Assembly: GCF_010092985.1 (NCBI RefSeq) | Contig: NZ_CP048106.1 | Coordinates: 2,852,001 to 2,916,000 of the forward strand | Length of the DNA: 64,000 nucleotides | From: Pontibacter pudoricolor | GTDB taxonomy: Bacteria > Bacteroidota > Bacteroidia > Cytophagales > Hymenobacteraceae | Reading direction: 5' to 3' | Shown: one piece after another, positions 16,670-25,612 of the stretch | Layout: each line of letters begins with the position of its first letter | Numbering within the stretch: position 1 is the first letter of the stretch | Position numbers and translations under genes: made by a program | The notes under the pieces: model-generated | What the model saw: only the letters and a program-made list of their open reading frames with translations | The model's database searches: none | Told to the model about the DNA's origin: nothing

Positions 16670-17644
16670 CTACTTTACAGCCTGCTGCTTTAGTAATTCT
16701 GTACAGGCCCAGGCTATAGTTTCGGATAACGTTCTGAACTCCAAGTTAATGGCTTTCTGCACCTTTGCACTGCTAAAGAAATGATTTTTTGCTGACACCC
16801 GCGCTGTGTCTTTAGTAATAAGCGGACGCGTACCCGTTAACCAGCTTCTCAACCGTTCTGCACGCCATACAACCTCTGCCAATACCGGGTTTACTTTACG
16901 CGAAGGCGCTTTTTTGCCCATGCAAGCAGCTACCTGTTCAAAAAAATCTTTGTAAGCCAGCTGCTCTGCATTCAATATAAATCTTTCGCCTGATATTTCC
17001 GAGAAGGTGAGTCGCAACATGGCTTCAACCACGTCCCTTACATCAACAAAATTGGCTTTGCCGCCCGTATAAAAAGAATTATTGTTGTAAACATATTTAA
17101 ACAGCCGCGTGCTGCTGCGGTTCCAGTCTGCCGGGCCCAGCACTACTGACGGGTTAACTATAACAGCATCCAGGCCTTCCGAAATGCCCCGCCATACTTC
17201 GAGTTCGCCTAAGTGTTTAGAGCTTGCATAAGCAGAGTGTGCCTCTGCCGGATCCCATTTGCTGTTTTCGGTTAACACATCTTTTCCTGCCGGTCGGCCA
17301 ACCGCTGCTATAGAGCTAACATGGCAAAGTTTTAAAGTTCGCGCCTCGATGCAGGCATCTACTACATTGGCTGTGCCTTCTATATTAACCTGCTTCAGTA
17401 AGTCTTTGTCCTGCGGGTCGTAAGAAACCAGCCCTGCACTATGGAAAACATAGTTCACACCTTGCAAAGCATGTCGCAACAACACAATATCCTGAATGTC
17501 ACCTTCCAGCCACTCTACTTTTTCGGCAAGGGCTATAGTTGGTATCTGCCCGCGGTAAAGTGCGCGCACCTGATGCCCCTGCTTTACCAGTTCCGGTATC
17601 AGGAAACTACCAATAAGGCCACTACCGCCTGTTACAAATATCAT
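16670..17644 (-). CDS. NAD-dependent epimerase/dehydratase (extended SDR)
   Basis: 324 residues. N-terminal Rossmann motif TGGSGLIGSFL (about 5-15); WLEGDIQD and NYVFHSAGLVSYDP; the active site with Ser in HVSSIAAVG and the YASSK motif (Tyr and Lys two turns apart) in SAYASSKHLGE. The C-terminal half fits the dihydroflavonol-4-reductase-like branch (VNPSVVLGPADW, FVDVRDVVEAM). It acts on a nucleotide sugar or a ketone; the substrate is unknown. It starts 26 nt after the PHP phosphatase gene stop, so they may be co-transcribed, but no functional link is evident. Confidence 0.9.
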   Translation of the reverse strand: MIFVTGGSGLIGSFLIPELVKQGHQVRALYRGQIPTIALAEKVEWLEGDIQDIVLLRHALQGVNYVFHSAGLVSYDPQDKDLLKQVNIEGTANVVDACIEARTLKLCHVSSIAAVGRPAGKDVLTENSKWDPAEAHSAYASSKHLGELEVWRGISEGLDAVIVNPSVVLGPADWNRSSTRLFKYVYNNNSFYTGGKANFVDVRDVVEAMLRLTFSEISGERFILNAEQLAYKDFFEQVAACMGKKAPSRKVNPVLAEVVWRAERLRSWLTGTRPLITKDTARVSAKNHFFSSAKVQKAINLEFRTLSETIAWACTELLKQQAVK

Positions 17645-17670
17645 TTAAGTCGGGCTTACTAAGGTGGGAA

Positions 17671-18417
17671 CTATAGCTGCGTGTTAAGCAATGGCAACGA
17701 AAGCAGCTTGTTTATATATTTGGTGTTAAGCACTTTATGCAGCGATGCGATGTGTTTTAAACTATGCACATCGGACCCAACAAGATCTACCAGGCCATTA
17801 TCAATCAGCTTTTCTACCACAGTTTTTGCTGCCGGCGAGTAATAACCGGTTAACGAATTAAGGTTTGGCTGCAACAACACCCCTTGCTCCCGTAACTCTA
17901 CCAAGTCATTAAACTTGCCATAGAAATAAGAATAACGCTCAGGGTGGGCCATTACCGGTTTATATCCTTTAGAGCGCATTTTAAAAATGGCTTCGCGCAG
18001 GTTAAGCGGCTCGTTTAGGAAAGAGGTTTCGAAAAGCAAATACTTATCGCCAAAGGTCAGCAGTTCTTCGTCATTGTCGAGTTTTTCCAGAAAAACTTCG
18101 TCAAGGTAATACTCAGCAGCACAGCCCAGCTCCATTTTAATACCGGCTTCGGTAAGTGCGTTGCGCAGCAGGGCGAGCTTTTCACGTATTCCTTCCGGCG
18201 TATTGCGGTAAAAGTCGCTCATGATGTGGGGTGTCATAATCAGCTTATGGTATCCCAGCTGCTGCATGGCCTCCACCAGTTCCAGGGATCGCTCCAGGGT
18301 ATCTGCCCCATCATCAAGCCCCGGCAGAATATGCGAGTGCATATCCACACCTATAGTGCCCAACGACTCTAAGGATGTGGATTCTCCACCAAATAAGTTT
18401 TTGAAAAACTGCTTCAT
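17671..18417 (-). CDS. CpsB/YwqE-type PHP tyrosine-protein phosphatase
   Basis: 248 residues. Manganese-dependent phosphatase of the PHP superfamily, which in capsule clusters dephosphorylates bacterial tyrosine kinases. Metal-binding motifs are visible: DMHSHILPGLDDGA (about 25-38), MTPHIMSDFY, ELGCAAEYYLDE, MAHPERYSY and a C-terminal GSDVHSL. All expected His/Asp ligands appear intact. No tyrosine kinase or polysaccharide genes are adjacent, so the target must be elsewhere. The likely promoter region faces the acyl-CoA dehydrogenase gene. Confidence 0.92.
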   Translation of the reverse strand: MKQFFKNLFGGESTSLESLGTIGVDMHSHILPGLDDGADTLERSLELVEAMQQLGYHKLIMTPHIMSDFYRNTPEGIREKLALLRNALTEAGIKMELGCAAEYYLDEVFLEKLDNDEELLTFGDKYLLFETSFLNEPLNLREAIFKMRSKGYKPVMAHPERYSYFYGKFNDLVELREQGVLLQPNLNSLTGYYSPAAKTVVEKLIDNGLVDLVGSDVHSLKHIASLHKVLNTKYINKLLSLPLLNTQL

Positions 18418-18580
18418 TTACTGTTGTTTAGCTAATTACCTGTCCTGCCGTCTTATTGTTTACAAAACTGGGCACTTAGCAGCTTCAAAATAACGCAAAT
18501 TAAACGCGCTTTCAAAATAAGTACTATATGGTAGCTCCTATAGTTTCCTTGTTTAATATCCTCTGTTTTGGCCGCTCAAA

Positions 18581-18611
18581 TTGTCCGTTTGCCGTTAAAT
18601 ATATAGCTTTG
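18581..18611 (+). promoter_or_regulatory. Promoter of the acyl-CoA dehydrogenase gene
   Basis: TTG at 18581-18583, a 20-nt spacer and TAGCTTTG at 18604-18611 match the Bacteroidota consensus. The start codon is at 18673, after a leader of about 55 nt that ends in AACTATAA. Confidence 0.75.
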
Positions 18612-18672
18612 TGAACATACGGTTCTTTAAACCGTTATATACGCGACTCCACAACCTTCAAATAAACTATAA

Positions 18673-19812
18673 ATGGAATTAAAATATACAGAGAACCAGC
18701 GCATGATTGCCGACATGGTTCGTGACTTTGGTGCCAAACACATCAAACCTAAAATGATGGAGTGGGACGAAAGCCAGGAATTTCCGGTAGACGTTTTCAA
18801 GAAGCTGGGTGAACTGGGCCTGATGGGCGTGCTGGTGCCAACCGAATATGGCGGTTCTGGTTTCGGCTACCTGGAGTATGTTACCGCTATTGCCGAACTA
18901 TCTAAAATAGATGGGTCTATTGGGCTTTCGATGGCGGCGCACAACTCGCTTTGTACCGGCCACATTCTGCAATTTGGTAACGAAGAGCAAAAACAGAAAT
19001 ACCTGCCCAAACTGGCTACGGCCGAGTGGATAGGTGCCTGGGGCTTAACAGAGCCAAACACAGGCTCTGATGCTGGCAACATGCGTACGGTGGCTGTAGA
19101 AGATGGTGATTACTATGTAATAAACGGTGCCAAGAACTTTATTACGCATGGTAAAACAGGCAACGTAGCCGTAGTTATAGTTCGTACCGGCGAAGTGGGC
19201 GACTCGCATGGCATGACCGCTTTTGTAATTGAGAAAGGCACACCGGGTTTTAGCGCTGGCCGCAAAGAGAACAAGCTGGGCATGCGTGCTTCTGAAACAA
19301 CAGAGCTTATTTTCCAGGATTGCCGCGTACACAGGAGCCAGATATTAGGTAACGTAGGCGAAGGCTTTATCCAGGCAATGAAAGTACTGGATGGTGGCCG
19401 TATTTCTATTGCTGCTTTATCTCTTGGCATTGCGCAGGGTGCTTTTGAAGCCGCATTGGCTTACTCGCAGGAGCGCAGCCAGTTCAACAAGCCTATCTCC
19501 TCTTTCCAGGGCATTGCCTTTAAACTGGCAGATATGGCTACTGAAATTGAAGCGGCAGCTTTACTCACCTACCAGGCAGCCGACATGAAGAACCGCGGCC
19601 TGAACGTGAACAAAGAATCGGCAATGGCGAAACTATATGCTTCGGAAGTATCGGTTAGAGTGGCTAACGAAGGCGTGCAGATATTTGGCGGTTATGGTTT
19701 TACAAAAGACTACCCTGCTGAGAAATTTTACCGTGATGCCAAGCTTTGTACGATAGGCGAAGGCACAAGTGAGATACAAAAACTGGTAATTTCCAGATCT
19801 ATACTTAAATAA
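18673..19812 (+). CDS. Acyl-CoA dehydrogenase
   Basis: 379 residues, standard for short/medium-chain acyl-CoA dehydrogenases, FAD enzymes that introduce the 2,3 double bond in fatty acyl-CoA or branched-chain amino acid degradation. Seen: GLMGVLVPTEYGGSG, the FAD signature WGLTEPNTGSDAGN (about 120-133), KNFITHG, and ALSLGIAQGAFEAALAYSQERSQFNKPI in the C-terminal helical domain. The catalytic base is Glu363 in IGEGTSEIQ, as in butyryl-CoA-type enzymes. No CTATAG site lies in this gene. A well-matched promoter lies at 18581-18611. It appears monocistronic. Confidence 0.96.
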   Translation: MELKYTENQRMIADMVRDFGAKHIKPKMMEWDESQEFPVDVFKKLGELGLMGVLVPTEYGGSGFGYLEYVTAIAELSKIDGSIGLSMAAHNSLCTGHILQFGNEEQKQKYLPKLATAEWIGAWGLTEPNTGSDAGNMRTVAVEDGDYYVINGAKNFITHGKTGNVAVVIVRTGEVGDSHGMTAFVIEKGTPGFSAGRKENKLGMRASETTELIFQDCRVHRSQILGNVGEGFIQAMKVLDGGRISIAALSLGIAQGAFEAALAYSQERSQFNKPISSFQGIAFKLADMATEIEAAALLTYQAADMKNRGLNVNKESAMAKLYASEVSVRVANEGVQIFGGYGFTKDYPAEKFYRDAKLCTIGEGTSEIQKLVISRSILK

Positions 19813-19896
19813 CTAATTTAAAAATGCTATCTTTGTGGCCTGAATCCACTGATTTAGAATATTTTATAAATTAGCAGATAATAATTGCTTAAATAG

Positions 19897-19928
19897 TTGA
19901 TTTTTAAGCGTAAGCTTTATTAAATTTG
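19897..19928 (+). promoter_or_regulatory. Promoter of rpsU-xerC-hpf
   Basis: TTG at 19897-19899, a 21-nt spacer and TAAATTTG at 19921-19928. rpsU begins at 19962, leaving a leader of about 30 nt with AAGAGAAG ahead of the start codon. Confidence 0.75.
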
Positions 19929-19961
19929 CAACCCTAATTCCAAGAGAAGCGAAACAAAGAC

Positions 19962-20156
19962 ATGATTATTGTAAACGTAAAAGATAACGAGTCTGTAGAC
20001 CGTGCATTAAAAAGATTTAAGAAGAAGTTCGAGAGAACTGGCGTGTTGAAAGAGCTTAGATCAAGAACTTTCTTCGAGAAGCCATCTGTTTCTAAAAGAA
20101 AGCAGAAGGAAAGAGCTAAATACAAGCAGACGCTTTTCGCGAAGGATAACTACTAA
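19962..20156 (+). CDS. rpsU: 30S ribosomal protein bS21
   Basis: 64 residues, very basic, beginning MIIVNVKDNESVDRALKRFKKKFERTG and continuing with KELRSRTFFEKPSVSKRKQK: the full-length Bacteroidota form of bS21. It binds near the 3' end of 16S rRNA on the small subunit; in Bacteroidota it takes part in occluding the anti-Shine-Dalgarno sequence, consistent with the weak Shine-Dalgarno use in this window. First gene of rpsU-xerC-hpf, a conserved translation and replication neighbourhood in the phylum. Confidence 0.97.
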   Translation: MIIVNVKDNESVDRALKRFKKKFERTGVLKELRSRTFFEKPSVSKRKQKERAKYKQTLFAKDNY

Positions 20157-20225
20157 TTTCGTTTCCGAAATAATATATTTTCCATAACTTAGTATAGTTG
20201 CTTAACCAGGCGGCTATATTAAGTT

Positions 20226-21104
20226 ATGGAATTATTTTTTAAGTACTTACAGTACGAAAAGCGGTATAGCCCGCACACCCTTACCTCCTACCACACCGAT
20301 CTGGGGCAATTCTCTGGTTACTTACTCCAGACCTACGAGATCACTGATCCGGCCGAAGCCGATCATACCATTATCCGTTCCTGGATCTTATCACTTGTAC
20401 AGCAAAACATTCAGCCACGGTCCATTAACCGTAAAATTGCCTGCCTGCGCTCTTACTATAAATTCTTATTAGGCCAGGAAAGAATTAAGGCGAACCCGAT
20501 GCTGCGCATTAAAGCGCCAAAGGTTTCTAAAAAACTTCCCGGATTCGTGCTTGAAGAACCCTTCAACAATTTGCTGGATGGCTTTGAGTTTGAAAATAGC
20601 TTTGAAGGACAGCGCGACCGGCTAATACTGGAATTCCTGTATGGAACAGGTATGCGTTTAGCTGAGCTCATCAATATAAGCGAACAGGATATAGATAAAT
20701 ACCAGAAAACAGTGCGCGTATTGGGCAAAGGAAATAAGGAGCGTATTATCCCGATCAATGACTCTTTATGGGAAAGTATTGAGGCTTATTTGATGCATAA
20801 GAAAAGCGAGTTGGGCGATAACAATTCCGAAAAGCTGCTCGTTACAATTAAAGCACGCCCCCTGTACCCCAAATTCATCTACCGTGTGGTAAAAAAGTAC
20901 ATTAGCTTGATCACTACTTCAGAACATAACAGTCCGCATACGTTGCGACACTCTTTTGCCACACACCTGCTCAATAAGGGAGCAGACTTAAACGCAATAA
21001 AAGACCTGCTGGGACATGCCAGTCTGGCGGCAACTCAGGTATATACCCATAACTCTATTGAGAAGCTTAAATCAATTTTTGAGAAAGCTCATCCAAAAGC
21101 ATAA
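20226..21104 (+). CDS. xerC: Tyrosine recombinase XerC/XerD
   Basis: 292 residues, full length. The N-terminal SAM-like core-binding domain (about 1-85) and C-terminal catalytic domain are complete: Arg144 in GTGMRLAEL, Lys168 in GKGNKER, His238 and Arg241 in HTLRHSFATHLL, His264 in LLGHASL and the nucleophile Tyr273 in TQVYTH. It would resolve chromosome dimers at dif with a partner Xer protein. Position between rpsU and hpf is the usual place for the xerC copy in Bacteroidota. No dif site is recognised in the window. The XerC versus XerD label rests on context. Confidence 0.93.
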   Translation: MELFFKYLQYEKRYSPHTLTSYHTDLGQFSGYLLQTYEITDPAEADHTIIRSWILSLVQQNIQPRSINRKIACLRSYYKFLLGQERIKANPMLRIKAPKVSKKLPGFVLEEPFNNLLDGFEFENSFEGQRDRLILEFLYGTGMRLAELINISEQDIDKYQKTVRVLGKGNKERIIPINDSLWESIEAYLMHKKSELGDNNSEKLLVTIKARPLYPKFIYRVVKKYISLITTSEHNSPHTLRHSFATHLLNKGADLNAIKDLLGHASLAATQVYTHNSIEKLKSIFEKAHPKA

Positions 21105-21128
21105 GTTAAACCAATAAATTTTACCACT

Positions 21129-21428
21129 ATGAAGCTACAGATGCATTCCATCCACTTCGAGGCTGACACTCAGCTTACCGATTTTATCCAGCAGAAAGTA
21201 GATAAGCTAGAAACATTTTACGACCGGGTAGTAGAAGGTGAAGTGTTCATTAAACATAACAACAACGACGGCATTAATACCAAAACGGTAGAGATAAAAC
21301 TGTTCGTGCCGGGCGCTACCCTGTATTCTGAAGAGAATGCTCCATCTTTTGAAGCTGCTGCTGATGCCGCTGTAGAAGCTATGCGCCGCCAGCTTAAAAA
21401 ATTTAAGCAAAAGCAAATGGCCCACTAA
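21129..21428 (+). CDS. hpf: Ribosome hibernation promoting factor (short HPF/RaiA)
   Basis: 99 residues, the short form without the dimerising C-terminal domain. The beta-alpha-beta-beta-beta-alpha fold is visible: MKLQMHSIHFEADTQLTDFIQQKVDKL, then VEIKLFVPGATLYSEENAPSFEAAADAAVEAMRRQLKKFK. It binds the 30S decoding region and stalls translation in stationary phase. It follows xerC by 24 nt and ends the operon at a very strong hairpin (21489-21532). Confidence 0.95.
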   Translation: MKLQMHSIHFEADTQLTDFIQQKVDKLETFYDRVVEGEVFIKHNNNDGINTKTVEIKLFVPGATLYSEENAPSFEAAADAAVEAMRRQLKKFKQKQMAH

Positions 21429-21488
21429 TCAGGTATGCATTGCAAACCGAATATGTTCCAATAAAATGCTTAAGGCATTCATCAGAAC

Positions 21489-21532
21489 ATAAACAAAGAG
21501 GCCCGCTATAGTTAGCGGGCCTCTTTGTTTAT
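21489..21532. terminator. Long bidirectional terminator between hpf and metK
   Basis: A perfect stem of about 20 bp: left arm 21489-21508 (ends GAGGCCCGCTA), 4-nt loop TAGT, right arm 21513-21532. The CTATAG motif spans the top of the stem and the loop. A-run and T-run flanks serve both convergent genes. Confidence 0.92.
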
Positions 21533-21546
21533 AACTATAGTTCAGA

Positions 21547-22851
21547 CTATAAGCCGAACTCTTGTTTGATCTTGTCCACGTAATCAAGTTTCTCCCATGT
21601 AAAGGTATCAAACTCTTTTACTTCTTTGTGGCCGTTTACAGAAAGCTCCACTTTCTTCTTGCCTGGCATTCTGCCCATGTGGCCATAAGCGGCTGTTTCT
21701 GAGAAGATAGGATTCTGCAAACCAAAACGCTGAACTATAGCGTACGGACGCATGTCGAACAGTTTGTTCACTTTATCAGCAATCTCACCATCGCTCATAA
21801 CGTTACCGTTAGCATCTTTTACTTTGGTAGAGCCATACGTTGTAACATATAAACCAACCGGCTTGGCAACACCAATGGCATAAGCAACCTGTACCAGCGC
21901 CTGATCTGCTACGCCGGCTGCTACCAGGTTTTTAGCTATATGGCGGGCTGCATAAGCTCCAGAGCGGTCTACTTTAGAGGAATCCTTGCCAGAGAAGGCA
22001 CCACCACCGTGCGCACCTTTACCACCATAGGTGTCAACTATAATTTTACGGCCTGTTAAGCCAGTATCTCCATGCGGTCCACCGATCACAAACTTACCAG
22101 TCGGGTTAATGTGGTAGGTTATATCGTCGTTAAAAAGGTTCTGAATACGCTCCGGCAACAATTTTAATACACGTGGCATCAGGATAGCATCTACATCTTC
22201 CTTGATCTTGGCTACCATCTGCTGCTCTGCTTTGTCTTTTGCTTCCGGTGTATTGTTCTCAGAAGTAACAAATTCATCATGCTGTGTCGAGATCACGATC
22301 GTGTCGATCTTCTCCGGCACATGGTTATCGCTGTAACGGATCGTAACCTGCGATTTAGCATCCGGGCGCAGGTACGTCATTTCTTTGCCTTCCTTACGGA
22401 TAGCGGCAAGCTCTTCGAGTAACAGGTGCGAAATGCTCAGCGCCAACGGCATATAATTGTCGGTTTCGTTTGTGGCGTAACCAAACATCATACCCTGGTC
22501 GCCTGCTCCCTGGTCTTCCGGGTTAGCACGCTCCACACCCTGGTTAATGTCAGCAGACTGCTCATGTATGGCAGAAATAACGCCGCAGGCATCCGCATCA
22601 AACATATATTCAGACTTGGTATAGCCGATACGCTTTATAACGTCGCGTGCAACTTTCTGCACATCTACATAGGCTTCAGATTTTACTTCCCCGCTCAGCA
22701 CAACAAGCCCTGTGGTTACCAGTGTTTCGCAGGCAACTTTAGACTGTGGGTCCTGCTTTAAGAATTCATCAAGAAGTGCATCAGATATCTGATCCGCTAC
22801 TTTATCAGGATGTCCTTCTGACACTGACTCAGAAGTGAATAAATATGGCAT
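21547..22851 (-). CDS. metK: S-adenosylmethionine synthetase
   Basis: 434 residues, slightly longer than the 380-400 of many bacteria, as in other Bacteroidota. Makes SAM from methionine and ATP. Visible: [24 protein letters not shown] at the N-terminus, the ATP-site [12 protein letters not shown] motif, [21 protein letters not shown], and [27 protein letters not shown]. All catalytic motifs are present. The 5' leader (about 22852-22900) shows no recognisable SAM riboswitch. A TAGCTTTG box lies at 22905-22912. The gene supplies SAM to, among others, the radical SAM protein at 1536. Confidence 0.98.
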   Translation of the reverse strand: MPYLFTSESVSEGHPDKVADQISDALLDEFLKQDPQSKVACETLVTTGLVVLSGEVKSEAYVDVQKVARDVIKRIGYTKSEYMFDADACGVISAIHEQSADINQGVERANPEDQGAGDQGMMFGYATNETDNYMPLALSISHLLLEELAAIRKEGKEMTYLRPDAKSQVTIRYSDNHVPEKIDTIVISTQHDEFVTSENNTPEAKDKAEQQMVAKIKEDVDAILMPRVLKLLPERIQNLFNDDITYHINPTGKFVIGGPHGDTGLTGRKIIVDTYGGKGAHGGGAFSGKDSSKVDRSGAYAARHIAKNLVAAGVADQALVQVAYAIGVAKPVGLYVTTYGSTKVKDANGNVMSDGEIADKVNKLFDMRPYAIVQRFGLQNPIFSETAAYGHMGRMPGKKKVELSVNGHKEVKEFDTFTWEKLDYVDKIKQEFGL

Positions 22852-22904
22852 TGCTTAAATTTTATAGTACGATTGAAAAACTATGGCCGTGCGGTCACTT
22901 ACTG

Positions 22905-22912
22905 CAAAGCTA
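22905..22912 (-). promoter_or_regulatory. -7 box (TAGCTTTG) of metK
   Basis: On the minus strand the bases read TAGCTTTG, a full match to TAnnTTTG, placing the transcript start about 45 nt before the metK ATG. No clear -33 TTG at the ideal spacing. Confidence 0.6.
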
Positions 22913-23140
22913 AAACAATTCCGGCACACTTAAAAAATTCAGGGGGTATACCTTATCAAGCTTATAGCAGGCAAAACATTCAGAAACTGATACGAAAATA
23001 CTTAGTATCCAGATATAGTAATCTATAAAAATTCATACAAACTATAGCGCTATATCCTTATCTAGCTATAGTTCAAAACCTTTTAAATAGGAGGCCGTTT
23101 CAAAAACATCAATTCCTGAATTATAACAAAGATTATTCTT

Positions 23141-23962
23141 ATGAAATCCATTATATCCTTATTTACAATATTCACTCTCATTACCTGCTCCGCAGTGGCG
23201 CAGAAAAATGACTCGCCTTACAGAACCAGATTTGCGGTAGATGCTCCGGTAATAGCTGCAGGTGTCGGCCTTAGCGCATATGGTCTATCTCTGATTCAGG
23301 ACAAAGAAGGTTTTACAGTAGATGAAGTGAATGCGCTCAATAAAAATGATGTAAACTCTTTTGACAGGTTTAGTGCTGGTTACCACTCTGATAATGCAAA
23401 AAAGGTAAGTGATTTTCCATTTTATGGTTCTTTTGCCATGCCGTTTGCTATGATGCTGAACAAGAATGTCGGGCAGAAAGCAGGACAGGTTTTAGTGCTT
23501 TATGTGGAAACTATGGCCGTAACCGGTACCCTTTTTACGTTGGCAAATGGTAATACGGAACGAGCAAGGCCAATGGTTTACAGCGATGAAGTGGACATGA
23601 GCGATAGAACAGAAGCCAATGCGCAAAACTCATTCTTTGCCGGGCACACAGCAGCAACTGCTGCAGCTACTTTTTTTGCAGCCAAAGTATTTCACGACTT
23701 TAACCCTGATTCAGGGGCAAGGCCGTACGTTTGGGCTGCGGCTGCTGCAGTACCCGCCACAGTTGGCTACCTGCGCCTAAAAGCTGGCAAGCACTTCCTG
23801 AGCGATAACCTGATAGGGTATGCAGTTGGAGCAGCTTCCGGCATACTTATTCCGCAATTACATAAAAAGACCAATAACACAGGCATCTCCCTTGCACCTA
23901 CTGTAATACCAACTTTTAATGGTTCGGCAGCGCAGGGCGCAAACCTTAGCTATTCTTTCTAA
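23141..23962 (+). CDS. PAP2-family phosphatase, exported
   Basis: 273 residues with an N-terminal signal peptide ending about AVAQ. The phosphatidic-acid-phosphatase type 2 core is recognisable from NTERARPM, then SFFAGHTAATAAATFFAAKVF (the PSGHT-like motif) and YLRLKAGKHFLSDNLIGYAVG (the SRX5HX3D motif). The first motif lacks the usual Lys ahead of RP. Such proteins dephosphorylate lipid phosphates or undecaprenyl pyrophosphate at the periplasmic face. No adjacent partner. The transcript ends at an exceptionally long hairpin. Confidence 0.85.
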   Translation: MKSIISLFTIFTLITCSAVAQKNDSPYRTRFAVDAPVIAAGVGLSAYGLSLIQDKEGFTVDEVNALNKNDVNSFDRFSAGYHSDNAKKVSDFPFYGSFAMPFAMMLNKNVGQKAGQVLVLYVETMAVTGTLFTLANGNTERARPMVYSDEVDMSDRTEANAQNSFFAGHTAATAAATFFAAKVFHDFNPDSGARPYVWAAAAAVPATVGYLRLKAGKHFLSDNLIGYAVGAASGILIPQLHKKTNNTGISLAPTVIPTFNGSAAQGANLSYSF

Positions 23963-23981
23963 ACTATAGGTACAGGTAAAA

Positions 23982-24035
23982 CTAACTATAAAAAGAGCCC
24001 GGCAATTTGGATTGCCGGGCTCTTTTTATAGTTAG
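23982..24035. terminator. Very long perfect bidirectional terminator (25-bp stem)
   Basis: Left arm 23982-24006 and right arm 24011-24035 are perfect reverse complements around the loop TTGG; the core is GAGCCCGGCAAT / ATTGCCGGGCTC with A/T-rich outer parts that include CTAACTATAA and TTATAGTTAG. It separates the PAP2 gene (+) from the SusD gene (-). The stem is longer than terminators need. Confidence 0.92.
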
Positions 24036-24089
24036 CAAACAAAAGGGCTACCAACCTGGTAGCCCCCTGTTTTAAATTTAACCAAATAT

Positions 24090-25601
24090 CTACAGCGGAT
24101 TTTGTACTGCTGCAGGGTTAGTATCAAGCTCTCTCTTAGGGAGAAGCCACTGCCACTGCTTATCGCCTGCTGGTACTGTATACAGGTCAGCGACAACTGT
24201 AGCAACGTGATTAGCGCCAGTTCTGTCTAAAGCACTGTTAGTACGCTTCAGATCCAGGAACCTGAAACCTTCACCCCAAAGCTCAATACGACGCTGAATT
24301 AAGATCTCGTCAATTAATGTCTGACCTGTACTGGTTGAAATAACATAGTCAGGATCACGAGTTACAACAAGATCATAAAGTGCTTTTGCTGCCAGATCAT
24401 CCTTACCTTGACGGGCAAGTGCTTCTGCCTCGATCAGGTACATTTCAGCAGCTCTCATGTAAGGAACGTCACCAATACTGCTACCAGAACCTCCAGCTGA
24501 TATAAACTTGCGGTTCATATAGGCTTTAGGAGTGAAAGTTGGCAGAATCTGAACACCATTGATATCATACCCAACAGTTTTACCTGCTGCATCTTTTATA
24601 GCAACTGGTGTAGTATCCCAAAGTTGCTTGCGCACATCTGTATCAGATATATTAGCATACAACTTAGAGTTGATGGCTTTAGGATTACCTCTGATATTCG
24701 TTGAACTGAAGTTTACAGACATGTAAGCAAAGAAGGAATAGAAATACGTAGTCTGATCCTGGATCTGATCACTACCCCATATCCAACCAGGGGTACTTAT
24801 ATCGTTAAACCCTGACAGCATCTGCGTAAAATTCTCTAAAGTAGCACCTGCTCTTGCTTCATTCGCTAACTGTGCAGCTTCAGCCCACTTACCCATAGTT
24901 AAGGCTACACGTGCTTTCATTCCTTTTGCTACGTTAACATTGATATGAGACTTAGCACTACGTGTAGCAGGAAGTAAAGAAATAGCAGCATCAAAATCAC
25001 TGTTTATCTGTGCATAAACATCTTCTACAGTTTCACGAGGCTGTCCTTCAATTGTGTTGGTTAACATTACAGGAACGCCTAGCTGGCTGTTTGTTTCACC
25101 TGCTTTATAACGCTCAGCAAAGATCTGAACTAACTGGTGGTGTGCCCATGCTCTGTAGGCTAACGCCTGCCCTTTTATTGCCTGCTTATCAGCCTCAGGA
25201 CCAGTTGTCTTATCAATATTGTCAATTATTTTGTTAGCATTGGCTATCAACTTATAGTAAAATCTGTAAACAAATGTTACAGTTCCGGCATTTTCATTTC
25301 TGTGGGTCAGCCATCTATAAGTACTAATCCACCAGCCATTACCTGTTGTTGTATTTACAACATCCTCTCCAAGCATGTCCATGTTGATCATTACTGAACC
25401 CTGACCAGCCTGGTCCTGGGCATCGTACTGGAAGAACATGGCTCTGTGCATACCATTTATGGCGGCCCAACCATTCGATGTTGTTGTAAAAACCTCAGAT
25501 TCAGCAACCTGGTCTGTTGGGTTTGTCTCTAAATACTCCTTCTCACACGATGAGAGCAGGAGTAAGCACGCTGCAAATGCGCTATATAAAACTCTTTTCA
25601 T
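24090..25601 (-). CDS. SusD/RagB-like outer-membrane lipoprotein (pair 1)
   Basis: 503 residues. Lipobox SSC places the lipidated Cys at 19. The SusD pattern is clear: YLETNPTDQVAESEVF after the lipid site, helical TPR-like region with ALAYRAWAHHQLVQIFAERY, LGVPVML, EDVYAQINSDFDAAISLLP, and the C-terminal EILIQRRIELWGEGFRFLDLKR and LLPKRELDTNP. SusD proteins form the lid over a SusC channel and capture substrate at the cell surface. It begins 11 nt after the SusC stop. No CTATAG site occurs in this gene. Substrate is not defined by sequence; nearby peptidases favour peptides. Confidence 0.95.
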   Translation of the reverse strand: MKRVLYSAFAACLLLLSSCEKEYLETNPTDQVAESEVFTTTSNGWAAINGMHRAMFFQYDAQDQAGQGSVMINMDMLGEDVVNTTTGNGWWISTYRWLTHRNENAGTVTFVYRFYYKLIANANKIIDNIDKTTGPEADKQAIKGQALAYRAWAHHQLVQIFAERYKAGETNSQLGVPVMLTNTIEGQPRETVEDVYAQINSDFDAAISLLPATRSAKSHINVNVAKGMKARVALTMGKWAEAAQLANEARAGATLENFTQMLSGFNDISTPGWIWGSDQIQDQTTYFYSFFAYMSVNFSSTNIRGNPKAINSKLYANISDTDVRKQLWDTTPVAIKDAAGKTVGYDINGVQILPTFTPKAYMNRKFISAGGSGSSIGDVPYMRAAEMYLIEAEALARQGKDDLAAKALYDLVVTRDPDYVISTSTGQTLIDEILIQRRIELWGEGFRFLDLKRTNSALDRTGANHVATVVADLYTVPAGDKQWQWLLPKRELDTNPAAVQNPL

Positions 25602-25612
25602 TACTTAAATAA

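Noticed and set aside
20226..21104. xerC as integrase of a mobile island
   Set aside because: Its setting between rpsU and hpf and its normal length mark it as the housekeeping recombinase; there is no att duplication or tRNA next to it.
22852..22904. Possible SAM riboswitch in the metK leader
   Set aside because: The leader from the -7 box is only about 45 nt and shows neither SAM-I nor SAM-II type helices that I can pair; one short GC-rich stretch is not enough.
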